This document shows, one piece after another, positions 1-10,041 of a stretch of DNA of 64,000 nucleotides. Every line of letters starts with the position of its first letter. Position 1 is the first letter of the stretch. A program made the position numbers and the translations under genes. This stretch comes from Edwardsiella tarda ATCC 15947 = NBRC 105688 (lineage in GTDB: Bacteria; Pseudomonadota; Gammaproteobacteria; Enterobacterales; Enterobacteriaceae), in NCBI RefSeq assembly GCF_003113495.2, contig NZ_CP084506.1, positions 2,356,001 to 2,420,000 of the forward strand, given 5' to 3'. The notes under the pieces are model-generated. The model was given only the letters and a program-made list of their open reading frames with translations, made no database searches and was not told the DNA's origin.

Positions 1-114
1 TGGCTACTCTCTCAGGGGAATGCCGTCACCGCCGCCCTGGCGGCATTACTCTCGCCGATCAGCGTCCTCCTGATCATCATCAACCTCGGCGCCGCCGATA
101 CGCCACGAGGCTGA
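1..114 (+). CDS. C-terminal end of a membrane protein (truncated by window edge)
   Basis: An open frame runs from the first base to a TGA at 112-114 and gives the last 37 residues of a protein that starts before the window. The end is strongly hydrophobic (AALLSPISVLLIIINLGAAD), as in a last transmembrane helix followed by a short polar tail. The pattern recalls the C-terminal helices of heavy-metal P-type ATPases, but so little is visible that this is only a guess. Codon use (many GCC, CTC, ATC) fits the neighbouring genes. Confidence 0.5.
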   Translation, partial: WLLSQGNAVTAALAALLSPISVLLIIINLGAADTPRG

Positions 115-255
115 TTTTTCAGGCTAAGGCGCCATAATACGAGGCATAACAGATATCTCTATTAATCATACTAATATTATCGATTTAAAATTTACCCGCG
201 ACCTCTTTAAGCTTGACCTCCTTTTTTATAAAAACAACGCTAACTCGACGTAACA

Positions 256-1326
256 ATGACAACTCATCAATCGCATTCTCCTGCACCACACTACTCACAC
301 GCCCTGCTGCGTCTGCTACCCGGGCTGATCTTAACGGGCGCGATCACCGCCATCGCCATGTGGGCCGGTGCGCTCCCCTGGGTCGAGCAACTCGGTTTCG
401 GGGCGCTGACGCTGGCTATCATCCTCGGGATTATCATCGGTAACACGGCCTATCCGGCACTCAGCATCCCCTGCTCCGTCGGGGTGCATCTGGCTAAACA
501 GAAATTCTTACGCTTGGGGATCATCCTGTATGGCTTCCGACTGACCTTCCAACAGATCGCCGATGTCGGCCTGACCGGCATCGTGACCGATGCGTTGACG
601 CTCACCTCCACCTTCCTGCTGGCGATGTGGTTAGGGCGTAAAGTATTCCGCATGGATAGCCAGACGGTAATGCTGATCGGTGCCGGTAGCAGCATCTGTG
701 GCGCGGCAGCCGTGATGGCGACCGAGCCGGTCGTCAAGGCTGACGCCAGCAAGGTTTCCGTCGCCGTCTCTACCGTGGTTATCTTCGGTACCATCGCCAT
801 CTTCCTCTATCCCTGGTTATATCAGCTCAATGCGCATTACCAGTGGATCGCCATGACCCAAGAGACTTTTGGCATCTATATCGGCTCGACGGTCCACGAG
901 GTAGCGCAAGTGGTCGCCGCCGGACGCGCCATCAGCGACGATGCGGGCAACGCCGCCGTGATCACCAAGATGATCCGCGTCATGATGCTGGCGCCGTTCC
1001 TATTGGTGCTTTCCAGCGTTCTCAGCCGTGGTCAGCAAGGTAACGGCGGCAAGAAGGCGCCGATCACCATTCCTTGGTTCGCGGTGATCTTCATCCTGGT
1101 CGCCGGATTTAACTCCTTCGACCTCCTGCCTGCCGCGCTGGTCCACGCCCTGATCACCCTGGACACCATCCTGTTGGCGATGGCGATGGCCGCACTCGGT
1201 CTAACCACCCATATCAGCGCCATCCGTCAGGCGGGGATTCGCCCCATCATCCTAGCCAGTATCCTGTTCGCCTGGCTGATCGCCGGTGGTGCCGCCATCA
1301 ACCTGATCATCGAACGCTGCCTCTAA
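256..1326 (+). CDS. yeiH: YeiH, UPF0324 family inner-membrane protein
   Basis: A 356-residue polytopic membrane protein of the UPF0324 (YeiH) family, whose members are often listed as putative sulfate exporters; the substrate is not established. The family's conserved stretch is visible around residues 142-175 ([17 protein letters not shown] followed by a valine-rich helix), with about ten hydrophobic segments in all. In E. coli yeiH lies directly upstream of nfo, and the same order is kept here, which supports the call. The ATG has only a weak Shine-Dalgarno sequence. A rho-independent terminator follows the gene, so nfo is probably transcribed separately. Confidence 0.92.
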   Translation: MTTHQSHSPAPHYSHALLRLLPGLILTGAITAIAMWAGALPWVEQLGFGALTLAIILGIIIGNTAYPALSIPCSVGVHLAKQKFLRLGIILYGFRLTFQQIADVGLTGIVTDALTLTSTFLLAMWLGRKVFRMDSQTVMLIGAGSSICGAAAVMATEPVVKADASKVSVAVSTVVIFGTIAIFLYPWLYQLNAHYQWIAMTQETFGIYIGSTVHEVAQVVAAGRAISDDAGNAAVITKMIRVMMLAPFLLVLSSVLSRGQQGNGGKKAPITIPWFAVIFILVAGFNSFDLLPAALVHALITLDTILLAMAMAALGLTTHISAIRQAGIRPIILASILFAWLIAGGAAINLIIERCL

Positions 1327-1347
1327 CAGCGGGTCACGCGTTTTCCC

Positions 1348-1383
1348 CACCCTGTTAACCCACGGTTAGCAGGGTGTTTTTTT
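1348..1383 (+). terminator. Rho-independent terminator after yeiH
   Basis: The arm CACCCTG followed by TTAAC pairs with GGTTAG followed by CAGGGTG, and a run of seven T follows. It lies between the yeiH stop and nfo, pointing rightward. Confidence 0.85.
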
Positions 1384-1454
1384 ATGGCACCTAAAAGGCT
1401 ACGCGGCACCGATATTCGATGCCATAATAGCGCCCCGTATCAGGAGATAACTGC

Positions 1455-2303
1455 ATGAAATATATCGGAGCCCATGTCAGCGCCGCCGGGGGACTGGATC
1501 AAGCCGTCCTGCGCGCCCATGCGCTAGAGGCGACGGCGTTCGCACTGTTCACCAAGAATCAACGTCAATGGAAAGCGGCCCCGCTGACGGCGGAGAATAT
1601 CGCCAAGTTTCGCGCGGCTTGCGCCCAGTATGGCTATACCCCGCAGCAAATCTTGCCGCACGACAGCTACCTGATCAATCTGGGACATCCCGTCGCCGAG
1701 GCGCTGGAAAAGTCGCGTAACGCCTTTATCGATGAGATGCAGCGCTGTGCCGATCTCGGGCTGACACTACTCAACTTCCATCCGGGTAGCCACCTGTTGC
1801 AAATCGATGAACACGACTGCTTGGCCCGTATCGCCGAATCGATCAATCTTGCCCTGAGCCAGACTCAGGGGGTCTGTGCGGTCATCGAAAATACCGCGGG
1901 CCAAGGTAGCAATCTGGGATTTCGCTTCGAGCAGCTGGCGGAGATCATCGACCAGGTCGAGGATAAGTCACGCGTTGGCGTCTGTATCGATACCTGCCAC
2001 GCCTTCGCCGCCGGCTACGATCTCCGCGACGAGGCGGCCTGCGAGGAGACCTTCGCCCAGTTTGAACGCTGCGTCGGTTTCCGCTATCTGCGTGGCATGC
2101 ACCTCAACGATGCCAAAAGCGACTTCAATAGCCGCGTCGATCGCCACCAGAGTCTCGGCGAAGGCAATATCGGGGCGACGGCCTTCCGTTGGATCATGCG
2201 CGACCCCCGCTTCGATGGCATTCCGTTGATCCTGGAAACGACCAACCCCGATCGCTGGCTAGATGAGATCGCCTGGTTAAAGGCGCAGCAAGCGACCGCA
2301 TAA
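1455..2303 (+). CDS. nfo: Endonuclease IV (AP endonuclease)
   Basis: A 282-residue AP endonuclease family 2 enzyme. It cuts the DNA backbone 5' of abasic sites and trims damaged 3' ends in base-excision repair, using a trinuclear zinc centre. Family signatures are present: NFHPGSH near residue 105, IENTAG near 145, [14 protein letters not shown] near 178, and HLNDAK with DRHQSLGEG near 215-235, which together supply the metal-binding His, Glu and Asp. Length matches the E. coli enzyme (285 residues). The ATG at 1455 follows a GGAG sequence. A short stem-loop terminator ends the gene. Confidence 0.97.
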   Translation: MKYIGAHVSAAGGLDQAVLRAHALEATAFALFTKNQRQWKAAPLTAENIAKFRAACAQYGYTPQQILPHDSYLINLGHPVAEALEKSRNAFIDEMQRCADLGLTLLNFHPGSHLLQIDEHDCLARIAESINLALSQTQGVCAVIENTAGQGSNLGFRFEQLAEIIDQVEDKSRVGVCIDTCHAFAAGYDLRDEAACEETFAQFERCVGFRYLRGMHLNDAKSDFNSRVDRHQSLGEGNIGATAFRWIMRDPRFDGIPLILETTNPDRWLDEIAWLKAQQATA

Positions 2304-2363
2304 TCTGCACCCTGCAACTCACGGCAGCCGCCCCGGCTGAGCCGGGGACTTTCAACCAATAAT

Positions 2364-2394
2364 AAAAAACGCAGCACTTAGGCTGCGTTTTTTT
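2364..2394. terminator. Bidirectional terminator between nfo and the fepE-like gene
   Basis: The arms ACGCAGC (2369-2375) and GCTGCGT (2382-2388) form a hairpin flanked by six A on the left and seven T on the right. It can therefore stop transcription of nfo from the left and of the converging chain-length gene from the right. Confidence 0.88.
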
Positions 2395-2432
2395 ATCCAT
2401 CTCCTGCCGCTTACCCGGCGCCAGAGCGGCGA

Positions 2433-3572
2433 TTAATGGCCGTCAATCGGCGCCATCGGCACGGCGTGGCGACTCGACAAGGCGTGACGCAGCAGAACAA
2501 AGGCGCAAGCGAGTAGGAAACCGGCGATCGCCGCAAGCAGAACGATCAATGCGCCTTTCGGTGACTCCTTGTGCAAGGGAATACTAGGCGTCATCAGGTA
2601 CTTGAATGGCTGGATCTGCAAATCGGCCACATGCACCTGGCTGAGACGCTCGATATACAGCTGACTATTCTTCAATGCAGCATCCAACTCACTCGGATCG
2701 GTCTGTGCGCGCTCGATATCCAGCTTCTGGCGCAGGGCATCGACCCCGAGTGAAATCGGGAAGTCGCTATCATCTTTGAAGGTCGCCCCATTGCCATACA
2801 TTGGCTTATTGATCCCTGCCGCCTGCGCCAAGGCGAGCGAGTAATCCAGCCGACGGATCGTCACCTGCTGTTGATTCTTCCAGCGCTCGAGGGTCAGCTG
2901 GTACTGTTCTTTCTTCTGCGTCAGGATCTGATCGACCTGATCCTGAATACGATAACGGAGATCGCTCTCAACGCGTTTGGCGACGAAGTCGATATAACCT
3001 TGCAGGAAGGTGTGCGATTCCAGCGCGCTGCGTGTCGTGGCGCCCAGGCGATAATAGGCGAAGGCTTTATCCTCCATTCCCTTATCCTTCGGCGTACTCA
3101 GGCTAAACGCCTGTTCGGCCAAGGCGCTCAATACCCGCTCCTTCTCCTGCGCGTCCCGCATCGATGCGGTCAGTTGGCGATAGTAATCCGACTGGAGGAT
3201 GTACTCACGCCGTGCGATCTGTGAGTCATAAATCTGTACAAAACGCGACATCAACCACGCGGGAGAGGCGTCCACCTGGATATCCAACAATGCCAACTGA
3301 TTGAGTTCTTTATGCATCGAGGAGAGCTCACGCGCCTGCGCCGGCACCAACTCGGCATAGCTGGTCCACTTCTGCGGCAATAGCGTCTTGGCCACCAGCC
3401 CCAATAGCGCACAGGCGACCACGGCTCCGACGATCAGCCACTTCGCCTTGAACAACACCATCAACAGCGCGAGGAGATCAATCTCATCTGGCGACATTGA
3501 TACGGAGGCGGGAGTAGACGATGACAACGCGATACGAGAATGAGTAGATTGATTAAGTTGATCAGACAACAC
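2433..3572 (-). CDS. fepE: FepE/Wzz-type polysaccharide chain-length regulator
   Basis: A 379-residue polysaccharide co-polymerase of the Wzz family. These inner-membrane proteins set the length of O-antigen or related glycans made by the Wzy polymerase. The layout is typical: a cytoplasmic N-terminus with the EIDLLALL motif near residue 30, TM1 at about 42-62, a long periplasmic coiled-coil region, and TM2 at about 343-363 preceded by a proline-containing stretch. It resembles E. coli FepE (377 residues, very-long-chain type) more than WzzB, for instance in LAQAAGINKPMYGNG and ISLGVDALRQKL. The start is GTG, preceded by GGAGAG. No O-antigen genes are nearby. The FepE versus Wzz label is by similarity only. 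Confidence 0.85.
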   Translation of the reverse strand: MLSDQLNQSTHSRIALSSSTPASVSMSPDEIDLLALLMVLFKAKWLIVGAVVACALLGLVAKTLLPQKWTSYAELVPAQARELSSMHKELNQLALLDIQVDASPAWLMSRFVQIYDSQIARREYILQSDYYRQLTASMRDAQEKERVLSALAEQAFSLSTPKDKGMEDKAFAYYRLGATTRSALESHTFLQGYIDFVAKRVESDLRYRIQDQVDQILTQKKEQYQLTLERWKNQQQVTIRRLDYSLALAQAAGINKPMYGNGATFKDDSDFPISLGVDALRQKLDIERAQTDPSELDAALKNSQLYIERLSQVHVADLQIQPFKYLMTPSIPLHKESPKGALIVLLAAIAGFLLACAFVLLRHALSSRHAVPMAPIDGH

Positions 3573-3833
3573 CTTTCTCTCCCAGATGGGAGGCCTCCCT
3601 ACATGAGACTATGGTAAACCAAAGAGGAAACGCGATGGTTGATGGGTACAGTATCAACGAAATGGCTAGTAACGGAACTTTGGCCGAATATTATTCCTAG
3701 CGAAGAATATTTTCCATATCATTAATTATATGGCTGAATATATACCGCCGGGGAGAATACATAAGATCACTCCAGTAAGCAATGACAAGTATAAGGCTAG
3801 TACAGGATCGCGAAAAATTCAGACTATTACCAT

Positions 3834-6005
3834 TCACTCGCGACGACGGCGCGTCGTTGTGCGATGCATCTTGCGTTTCGGCGCGGCGGGCTGCGGCCAG
3901 TCAGGCAGCTCACCGGCGGGTAATGGCGGCTGCAGGATGGGAAACACCGGCAGTGCCGCCAGGAGACGACTGCCATAGGGCTTACTCAAGAGACGCCGAT
4001 CATAAATGATGATCTCGCCATGGCAGCCATGGCTGCGGATCAGGCGACCGACCTGCTGGATCAGGGTAAAGGAGGCGCCGGGTAGGCTCTGGACCTCGAA
4101 CGGATAGCGCTTACGCGCCTTCAACCACTCCCCCTCCGTCACGATCACCGGGCTGTCCACCGGCGGAAAGGCCACCTTATGGATATGGACCTGGGTCAAC
4201 AATTCGCCCTTGAGATCTAGCCCCTCGGCGAAAGATTGTAACCCCACCAGCGCGCTCTGTGTTCCGGCGTGTACCCGTCGGCAATGCTCCTCGACCAGAC
4301 GGTAGCGCGGCCGATCCCCCTGCACCAATAACCCCAGACGTAAGTCCGGCAGGAAACCGAGGAAGGTCTGCATCGCCCGCTGGCTGGCGAACAGTACCAA
4401 CATGCCGCGATGCTCCCCTTGCTGCCAGGCATGACGAAAATAGTGCGCCATCTGACGTAGATGCTCGCCTTCATTCGCCAACGAAGGTTCCAGCGTCAAC
4501 TGTGGGATCAACAGTCGCCCCTGGTGGACATGATCGAAGGGCGAGTCCAACACCACGAAGCGATCGCCCGCCTCGGCGCTGAGGCCAGAGAGCTCGCTGA
4601 GGCGATCGAAGCGGTTTAACGAACGCAGGGTCGCCGAGGTCACCACCGCATGGGGAATACGGCGCCACAGCAGACGATCCAGCTGATCGCTCACCCGCAG
4701 CCCGACGCAGTGTAGGTAGCGGTGGTGCACGCCCTCCGTCACCTCCTGCGTCAGCCACTTGGAGATCGGCGCATTGGAGGCCTGTTCCAGCGCCGCCAAA
4801 CGCCACAGTTTAGTCAATGCCTCCAGGTAACCAAAGGCTCGGCTCATCTGTAACAATGCGCGCTGTACGCGCAGCGCATCGTGTGTCCCGGTCTTCTCCT
4901 GCAGGTCGTTCATCATAAACTCGCACAGGCCACGCAAACCGTCGCACAACTTGTACAGGCGCTGCGCCAGGCCAGCCAGCGCCTCCGGTAGTTGGCCCAA
5001 GACGAAACGATACTGCGCCTCGTCGCCTAACAGCGCCTGAGCGGCGCGATCGAAATCACCGATCAGTTGGCGCAACTCGGCGCAATGCTCTTGTAGACGC
5101 GCGCTGTTCAGCAGGCGCGGCGGATTCTTCGGCTGATACTGGCTGTGACACTGCTCGATATGTCGCACGATCATGTCGATCTGCCCTTGGACAAACAGGG
5201 CGCTGACCTCTCCCTCCATATCCAGCGCATCACGCGCCACCTCCGGCAGGTGATGGCCTTCATCCAGCACCAGCAACAAATCCTTCGGCGGCGGTAACAC
5301 CGACTCACTCTCTAACGCCGCCATCACCAACGCATGGTTCGCCACCACCACATCGGCGCTTTCGATCTCACGCCGCGCCAGAAAGAAGGGACAGTCGCGA
5401 AAGTGGGCGCAACTGCGATTGAGACAACTGGCCCGATCGGTGCTCAGCCTTGCCCACAGCCCCTCCTCCACATTCTCCTGCAGATGATCGCGTAGGCCAT
5501 CCCAACGCTGACTCGCCAGCGCCTGTTGCAACTGATGACACTGCTCACGCTCGGCCTCACTGCTCGGAGACAGCGTATCGTCAATAAAGAGCAACAGCGC
5601 CCCCTGCGCCCCCTGTTCCTCCGCCAACGCCGCCAGATTGCGTGGGCAGACATAGCGCCGCCGACCGAAGGCGGCGGTAAAGGTCAGGTCGGGAATGATG
5701 CGGCGTAACAACGGCAAATCCTGGCTATAGATCTGATCTTGCAGCGCCACGTTGGCGGTACTGACCACCAGTGGCTTTTGTTGATCGCGGCTGATGGCGA
5801 TCCCGGGCAACAGATAGGAGAGCGTCTTCCCGACCCCCGTCGGCGCCTCGATCACCAGATGGCGTCCCTCATCGCCACTGAGGGCGCGCGCCACCTCGGC
5901 AATCATCTGCCGTTGCTGCGGGCGCGTTACGAAGTTGGGGATCTGCTGTGCCAGGGACTTATACCACTGGGAGATTTGCGTCTTGAGTGCGCTGGAAAGT
6001 GCCAT
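3834..6005 (-). CDS. dinG: DinG, ATP-dependent 5'-3' DNA helicase with 4Fe-4S cluster
   Basis: A 723-residue superfamily 2 helicase of the XPD/DinG type that unwinds D-loops, R-loops and forked DNA with 5'-3' polarity and belongs to the damage response in E. coli. Walker A is APTGVGKT at residues 54-61 and the DEGH box is at 248-251. The four cysteines that hold the iron-sulfur cluster, C120, C194, C199 and C205, are at the same positions as in E. coli DinG. Conserved C-terminal helicase motifs are visible, including QQVGRLIRS. The C-terminus is basic (KRKMHRTTTRRRRE). No clear LexA box is seen just upstream, where a hairpin separates it from yeeA. Confidence 0.96.
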   Translation of the reverse strand: MALSSALKTQISQWYKSLAQQIPNFVTRPQQRQMIAEVARALSGDEGRHLVIEAPTGVGKTLSYLLPGIAISRDQQKPLVVSTANVALQDQIYSQDLPLLRRIIPDLTFTAAFGRRRYVCPRNLAALAEEQGAQGALLLFIDDTLSPSSEAEREQCHQLQQALASQRWDGLRDHLQENVEEGLWARLSTDRASCLNRSCAHFRDCPFFLARREIESADVVVANHALVMAALESESVLPPPKDLLLVLDEGHHLPEVARDALDMEGEVSALFVQGQIDMIVRHIEQCHSQYQPKNPPRLLNSARLQEHCAELRQLIGDFDRAAQALLGDEAQYRFVLGQLPEALAGLAQRLYKLCDGLRGLCEFMMNDLQEKTGTHDALRVQRALLQMSRAFGYLEALTKLWRLAALEQASNAPISKWLTQEVTEGVHHRYLHCVGLRVSDQLDRLLWRRIPHAVVTSATLRSLNRFDRLSELSGLSAEAGDRFVVLDSPFDHVHQGRLLIPQLTLEPSLANEGEHLRQMAHYFRHAWQQGEHRGMLVLFASQRAMQTFLGFLPDLRLGLLVQGDRPRYRLVEEHCRRVHAGTQSALVGLQSFAEGLDLKGELLTQVHIHKVAFPPVDSPVIVTEGEWLKARKRYPFEVQSLPGASFTLIQQVGRLIRSHGCHGEIIIYDRRLLSKPYGSRLLAALPVFPILQPPLPAGELPDWPQPAAPKRKMHRTTTRRRRE

Positions 6006-6047
6006 TGATGCTCGCTGTGGAAAGGGGACGCGCTATTGTCGCATAGC

Positions 6048-6069
6048 GGGCGGCTAAAATCAGCCGCCC
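6048..6069 (-). terminator. Hairpin between yeeA and dinG (weak terminator or processing site)
   Basis: GGGCGGCT (6048-6055) and AGCCGCCC (6062-6069) form a perfect 8-bp stem with a six-base loop. There is no T-run in the leftward direction, so read-through from yeeA into dinG is possible. Confidence 0.45.
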
Positions 6070-6094
6070 GGCAGGGCGTGGAGCGGGGAGCGCC

Positions 6095-7150
6095 CTAACG
6101 ACGTAGCACACTCGCCAGCAGATCGCGCAACTCATCCAGCTGCGTCGCCAGCTGCATATTCAGCCACAGGTAACCATAGATCGGCGCCTCTTCATCACAG
6201 CGAGCCTGCGCCTCTTCGATCAGCGCCTTCAACTCGGCCGCCATCGGCACCATCTCTGGCAGACGCTCCAGCTCCTCGACCCGGCCGCTAAGCAGCATCG
6301 CCGACAGACCGTTCAGCGCGCTGATGGTCAACTTCTGGAAGGTCCGCAGACGCGTCGCGTTCAGCATGATGAAGTGGCTCTCCCGACTGGCCCAATAGGC
6401 ATCGGTCATCATCTCTAAGGTGGCGACCAGGTTGCGGGTGATCACCTGAATGGCGTCGAACACCGCCTTATCTACCTTGGTCTCGTGCGCGCTGGGCGCC
6501 AGCAAGCCACGCAGCGCGCCGAGGTCAGAGAGAATGCGTTGTTGACGATCCGTCAGTTGCGGCCGCTCAACCATATTGGGCGACACATAAGCGCTATAAA
6601 TGTTGCTCATGCAGTTCAGCCCATGGCTCATCTTGAGACGCCAGTGGGTAAAGGCGCGCTGCGGATAGATGCTGGCGAATAACAGCGCCAGCAGCGAACC
6701 GATGATCACATTGGCGCTACGCAGCAGTGCCGTATCGATATCGCCAGGGCCCGCGGCACACACCACGCCCAGGGTGATGCCGATCAGTAACCCCATATAG
6801 GGGCGTTTCCCTAGGGCGGCGATACCACAGACGAACATGACGATGGCGCACCATGCCAACATCAGCGTCATCGAATAGAGCTCGAGATAGAGCGCGATCA
6901 ATCCCGATGCCGCGCCCAATACGGTCCCCAGACAACGCTGCAACGCCCGTACGGTCACGTTACCCCAAAAAGAGATCGGCCCGATCACCACCACCATGGT
7001 AATCAGCGCCCAGGCGCCCTCAGGTACCGCCAACAGCCGGATCAACAGAAAGGTTAATACGAAGGAGATCGCCATGCGCACACCGTGTACGGCGCGATAG
7101 TGCCCATAAACGACGGAGTCAAACGGGGTGATACTTTTATTTAAACGCAC
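6095..7150 (-). CDS. yeeA: YeeA, FUSC-type inner-membrane protein
   Basis: A 351-residue protein matching E. coli YeeA (352 residues). The N-terminal half holds about six hydrophobic helices typical of the fusaric-acid-resistance-like (FUSC) family. The motif VVVIGPISFWGNVTVRA lies near residues 54-70, and IYPQRAFTHWR near 162 closes the membrane part. The C-terminal half is soluble and helical. The transported substrate is unknown. The start is GTG. It is divergent from sbcB, and in E. coli yeeA and sbcB are also near neighbours. Confidence 0.88.
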   Translation of the reverse strand: MRLNKSITPFDSVVYGHYRAVHGVRMAISFVLTFLLIRLLAVPEGAWALITMVVVIGPISFWGNVTVRALQRCLGTVLGAASGLIALYLELYSMTLMLAWCAIVMFVCGIAALGKRPYMGLLIGITLGVVCAAGPGDIDTALLRSANVIIGSLLALLFASIYPQRAFTHWRLKMSHGLNCMSNIYSAYVSPNMVERPQLTDRQQRILSDLGALRGLLAPSAHETKVDKAVFDAIQVITRNLVATLEMMTDAYWASRESHFIMLNATRLRTFQKLTISALNGLSAMLLSGRVEELERLPEMVPMAAELKALIEEAQARCDEEAPIYGYLWLNMQLATQLDELRDLLASVLRR

Positions 7151-7342
7151 GGAAACGACCTTGGATCAAACGCTCAACCGAGATGAGTCCTCAGTGTAAC
7201 GGAAATTAACACCATAAATAAATGCCAACCAGACTCATTATTTCTCCCTGGCACCACGGCGTCTGACGCATTCCAGGATTGGGTTTCCCGTGCGGCACGG
7301 TTACACTAAGGCCATGTCTTTTTTTGCCATAGAGATCCTATT

Positions 7343-8764
7343 TTGAGCAAGGCTGCGCCCTCCTTCTTGTTTCACGATTATGAGACCTTCGGTCAGCATC
7401 CGGCGTTGGATCGCCCCGCCCAATTCGCCGGGGTGCGTACCGATGCCGACTTCAACATCATCGAAGAACCCCAGGTGTTTTACTGCCGTCCAGCCGATGA
7501 CTATCTTCCCCAGCCCGAGGCGGTGATGATCACCGGGATCACACCACAGACGGCGCTGGCTCAGGGGATCTGTGAAGCGGAGTTTGCCGAACGCATCCAC
7601 CAGCTCTTTAGCGTGCCGGGCACCTGTGTCGTCGGGTATAACAATATTCGTTTTGACGACGAGGTCAGCCGTAACCTGTTCTATCGTAACTTCTTCGATC
7701 CTTACGCCTACAGCTGGCAAAATGGTAATTCGCGCTGGGATCTGCTGGATGTGCTGCGCACCTGCTACGCCCTGCGCCCGCAAGGGATCGTCTGGCCGGA
7801 GAACGAACAGGGGCTGCCGAGTTTCAAGTTGGAGCATCTTTCACAGGCCAACGGTATCGAACACAGCAATGCCCACGATGCGATGGCCGACGTCTACGCC
7901 ACCATCGAGATGGCCAAGCGCGCCAAGCAGGCGCAGCCACGGCTGTTCGATTACCTGTTCCAACTGCGCAACAAGAATCGGGTGGCGCAACTGATCGACA
8001 TCGCCGAGATGACGCCGCTGGTACATGTCTCAGGCATGTTCGGCGCGCTGCGCGGCAATACCAGCCTGGTGGCCCCCTTAGCCTGGCATCCCGACAACAA
8101 GAATGCGGTGATCGTCTGCGATCTGGCGGGCGACATCACGCCGCTGCTGACCCTGGATAGCGAGACCCTACGCGAACGCCTCTATACGCCGCGCAGCGAG
8201 TTGGGCGACGCGGCGCCGGTGCCGATCAAGCTGGTGCATATCAATAAATGCCCGGTACTGGCACCGGAGAAGACGCTGCTCGCCGAGAATGCCGAACGCC
8301 TGGGCCTCGATCGCCAACGCTGCCTGGACAATCTGGCCCAACTCCGTCACCACCACGCGGTACGTGACAAGGTCGTCTCCCTGTTCGCCGATGCGCCGCC
8401 CTTCCCACGCGCCAGCGATGTGGATAGCCAACTGTACGATGGCTTCTTTAGCGACGCCGATCGCCAGGCGATGCAGATCATCCGTGCGACCCAACCGCAG
8501 AATCTCCCCGCCCTGGATCTGCGTTTCAACGATGAACGCATTACGCCGCTGCTGTTCCGCTACCGCGCCCGCAACTATCCGGCCACGCTGGATGAGGCCG
8601 AACGGCAACGCTGGCAACAGCATCGCCGGGAGATGCTGACCGCGGAGCGTGTACAGGAATATCTCCAGACATTGGAAATGTTGTACAACCGCTACGAAGA
8701 TCAACCCCAACGCCTGACGCTACTACGCGCGCTATTTGATTATGCTCGTGAATTAGTAGGATAA
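7343..8764 (+). CDS. sbcB: Exonuclease I
   Basis: A 473-residue DnaQ-like 3'-5' exonuclease specific for single-stranded DNA, active in mismatch repair and in processing recombination ends. The DEDDh residues are visible: D12 and E14 (HDYETFG), the GYNNIRFDDEV motif near 97-107, and H178/D183 in HDAMAD. The central SH3-like and C-terminal helical domains match E. coli SbcB throughout. The start is TTG. E. coli SbcB is 475 residues long, so no longer start is needed. It is divergent from yeeA. Confidence 0.97.
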   Translation: MSKAAPSFLFHDYETFGQHPALDRPAQFAGVRTDADFNIIEEPQVFYCRPADDYLPQPEAVMITGITPQTALAQGICEAEFAERIHQLFSVPGTCVVGYNNIRFDDEVSRNLFYRNFFDPYAYSWQNGNSRWDLLDVLRTCYALRPQGIVWPENEQGLPSFKLEHLSQANGIEHSNAHDAMADVYATIEMAKRAKQAQPRLFDYLFQLRNKNRVAQLIDIAEMTPLVHVSGMFGALRGNTSLVAPLAWHPDNKNAVIVCDLAGDITPLLTLDSETLRERLYTPRSELGDAAPVPIKLVHINKCPVLAPEKTLLAENAERLGLDRQRCLDNLAQLRHHHAVRDKVVSLFADAPPFPRASDVDSQLYDGFFSDADRQAMQIIRATQPQNLPALDLRFNDERITPLLFRYRARNYPATLDEAERQRWQQHRREMLTAERVQEYLQTLEMLYNRYEDQPQRLTLLRALFDYARELVG

Positions 8765-8932
8765 TATACTTAAGCCAAAAGGATGCGGCAGGTTACCACG
8801 GGGGACGTCCCCCCGACCGTCATCGTCAATCTCGCCCTCCCCGGCAAATACGCTTCTTCTCCCGCGCCATCCTCGATGGCGCGGACGACAACGACGCCTC
8901 GACATATGAGGCCTTCATCAAGGCGAGAGTCT

Positions 8933-9880
8933 ATGTGGCTGACTAATGGGCCGCTGCTGGCGGTACTGTCATTTATTCTGTGGGGGATCACGCCGCTGTA
9001 TTATAAGCTATTGAACGATGCCAACGCGTTCGAGCTGTTAGCCCAGCGTCTATTCTGGTCCGTCCCTCTGCTACTCGCACTACGCCTGCTGTTTAAACAA
9101 CGCACCACCTGGCGCGCCGTCTGGCAGGATAAACGCTCCCTATACTGCTGCCTGCTCGGCGGCGCCATTATGAGCGTCTCCTGGACCACCTTCATCTATG
9201 CCCTCACCCATAACCTAGTGCTGGATGCCAGCTTGGGCTACTTTACTAACCCGCTATTCGCCATCGCATTGGGCGTGATCTTCCTGCACGATCGTCTCAC
9301 CCCCTTCCAACGTCTCGCCGTGCTCCTGGCCATCATCGGCCTCGGCTATCAGATCATCCTGTTGGGGCGGGTACCGGTGCTGGCGCTGGTGATGGGCATC
9401 ACCTTCGCTTTTTATGGTCTCGTGCGTAAATATATCCGCTACGATATTATGACCTCGTTGACGCTGGAGACCCTCTGGATGCTGCCGCTGGCGATCGGAA
9501 TCACCTTCTGGCTGCAGTTGAATGGAGAGAGCGGCCTGACAGGCATCAGCTCGACGCACTATCTACTCTATATCCTGACCGCGCCGGTCACCTATGCCCC
9601 GCTACTGCTGTTCGCCGCCGCGATTAAGCGCACCTCGCTGACGGTGGTCGGCCTGGCACAGTATGTCGAACCCTCACTCCAATTTCTGCTGGCGGTGCTG
9701 CTCTTTGGCGAGCCGATCAACGTTGCGAAGATGGTCAGTTTCTCTCTGATTTGGCTGGGTCTGGCGCTCTGCATCTACGAGATCTTTATCATCATGCGCC
9801 GTCCTGATCCGTCCACATCTCCCGCCGCTTCGCCAGCGAAAGCGGGGGCTCGCCTCCCCGTCGGTCATCACAAGCGCTAA
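8933..9880 (+). CDS. rarD: RarD family EamA/DMT transporter
   Basis: A 315-residue protein with ten predicted transmembrane helices, of the RarD branch of the drug/metabolite transporter superfamily. Typical features are LSFILWGITPLYYKLL at the N-terminus, LDASLGYFTNPL near residue 100, and ITFAFYGLVRK near 160. The frame is open further upstream, but the extra 50 residues are polar and low in similarity, and the ATG at 8933 follows AAGGCGAGAG, so I chose it. The C-terminal tail is proline- and alanine-rich. Substrate unknown. It resembles but is clearly diverged from E. coli RarD, so it may be a paralogue. Confidence 0.82.
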   Translation: MWLTNGPLLAVLSFILWGITPLYYKLLNDANAFELLAQRLFWSVPLLLALRLLFKQRTTWRAVWQDKRSLYCCLLGGAIMSVSWTTFIYALTHNLVLDASLGYFTNPLFAIALGVIFLHDRLTPFQRLAVLLAIIGLGYQIILLGRVPVLALVMGITFAFYGLVRKYIRYDIMTSLTLETLWMLPLAIGITFWLQLNGESGLTGISSTHYLLYILTAPVTYAPLLLFAAAIKRTSLTVVGLAQYVEPSLQFLLAVLLFGEPINVAKMVSFSLIWLGLALCIYEIFIIMRRPDPSTSPAASPAKAGARLPVGHHKR

Positions 9881-9973
9881 TCCTCCGCGGCCCGCTCCGA
9901 CGCGTGGGCCGCCTCTCGCCCCCATCCGCCTACCCTGCCAAATTGGCATGACTGCCATAGAGCGAATTCATGG

Positions 9974-9989
9974 TGTGATCAGTAGCACA
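9974..9989 (+). promoter_or_regulatory. Predicted CRP site upstream of yohJ
   Basis: TGTGA, six bases, GCACA matches the CRP consensus at nine of ten core positions. It lies about 55 bp before the yohJ start, with -10-like sequences (TATGAT/GATAAT, 10006-10014) downstream. CRP control would fit a link to cytidine catabolism. Confidence 0.55.
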
Positions 9990-10041
9990 TTTTACCCATT
10001 AATTGTATGATAATTGCGTTTTCGTTCTTAGGTACATTACG

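Noticed and set aside
1..114. Naming the left-edge gene as a metal ATPase
   Set aside because: Only 37 residues are visible and the similarity is to generic membrane helices.
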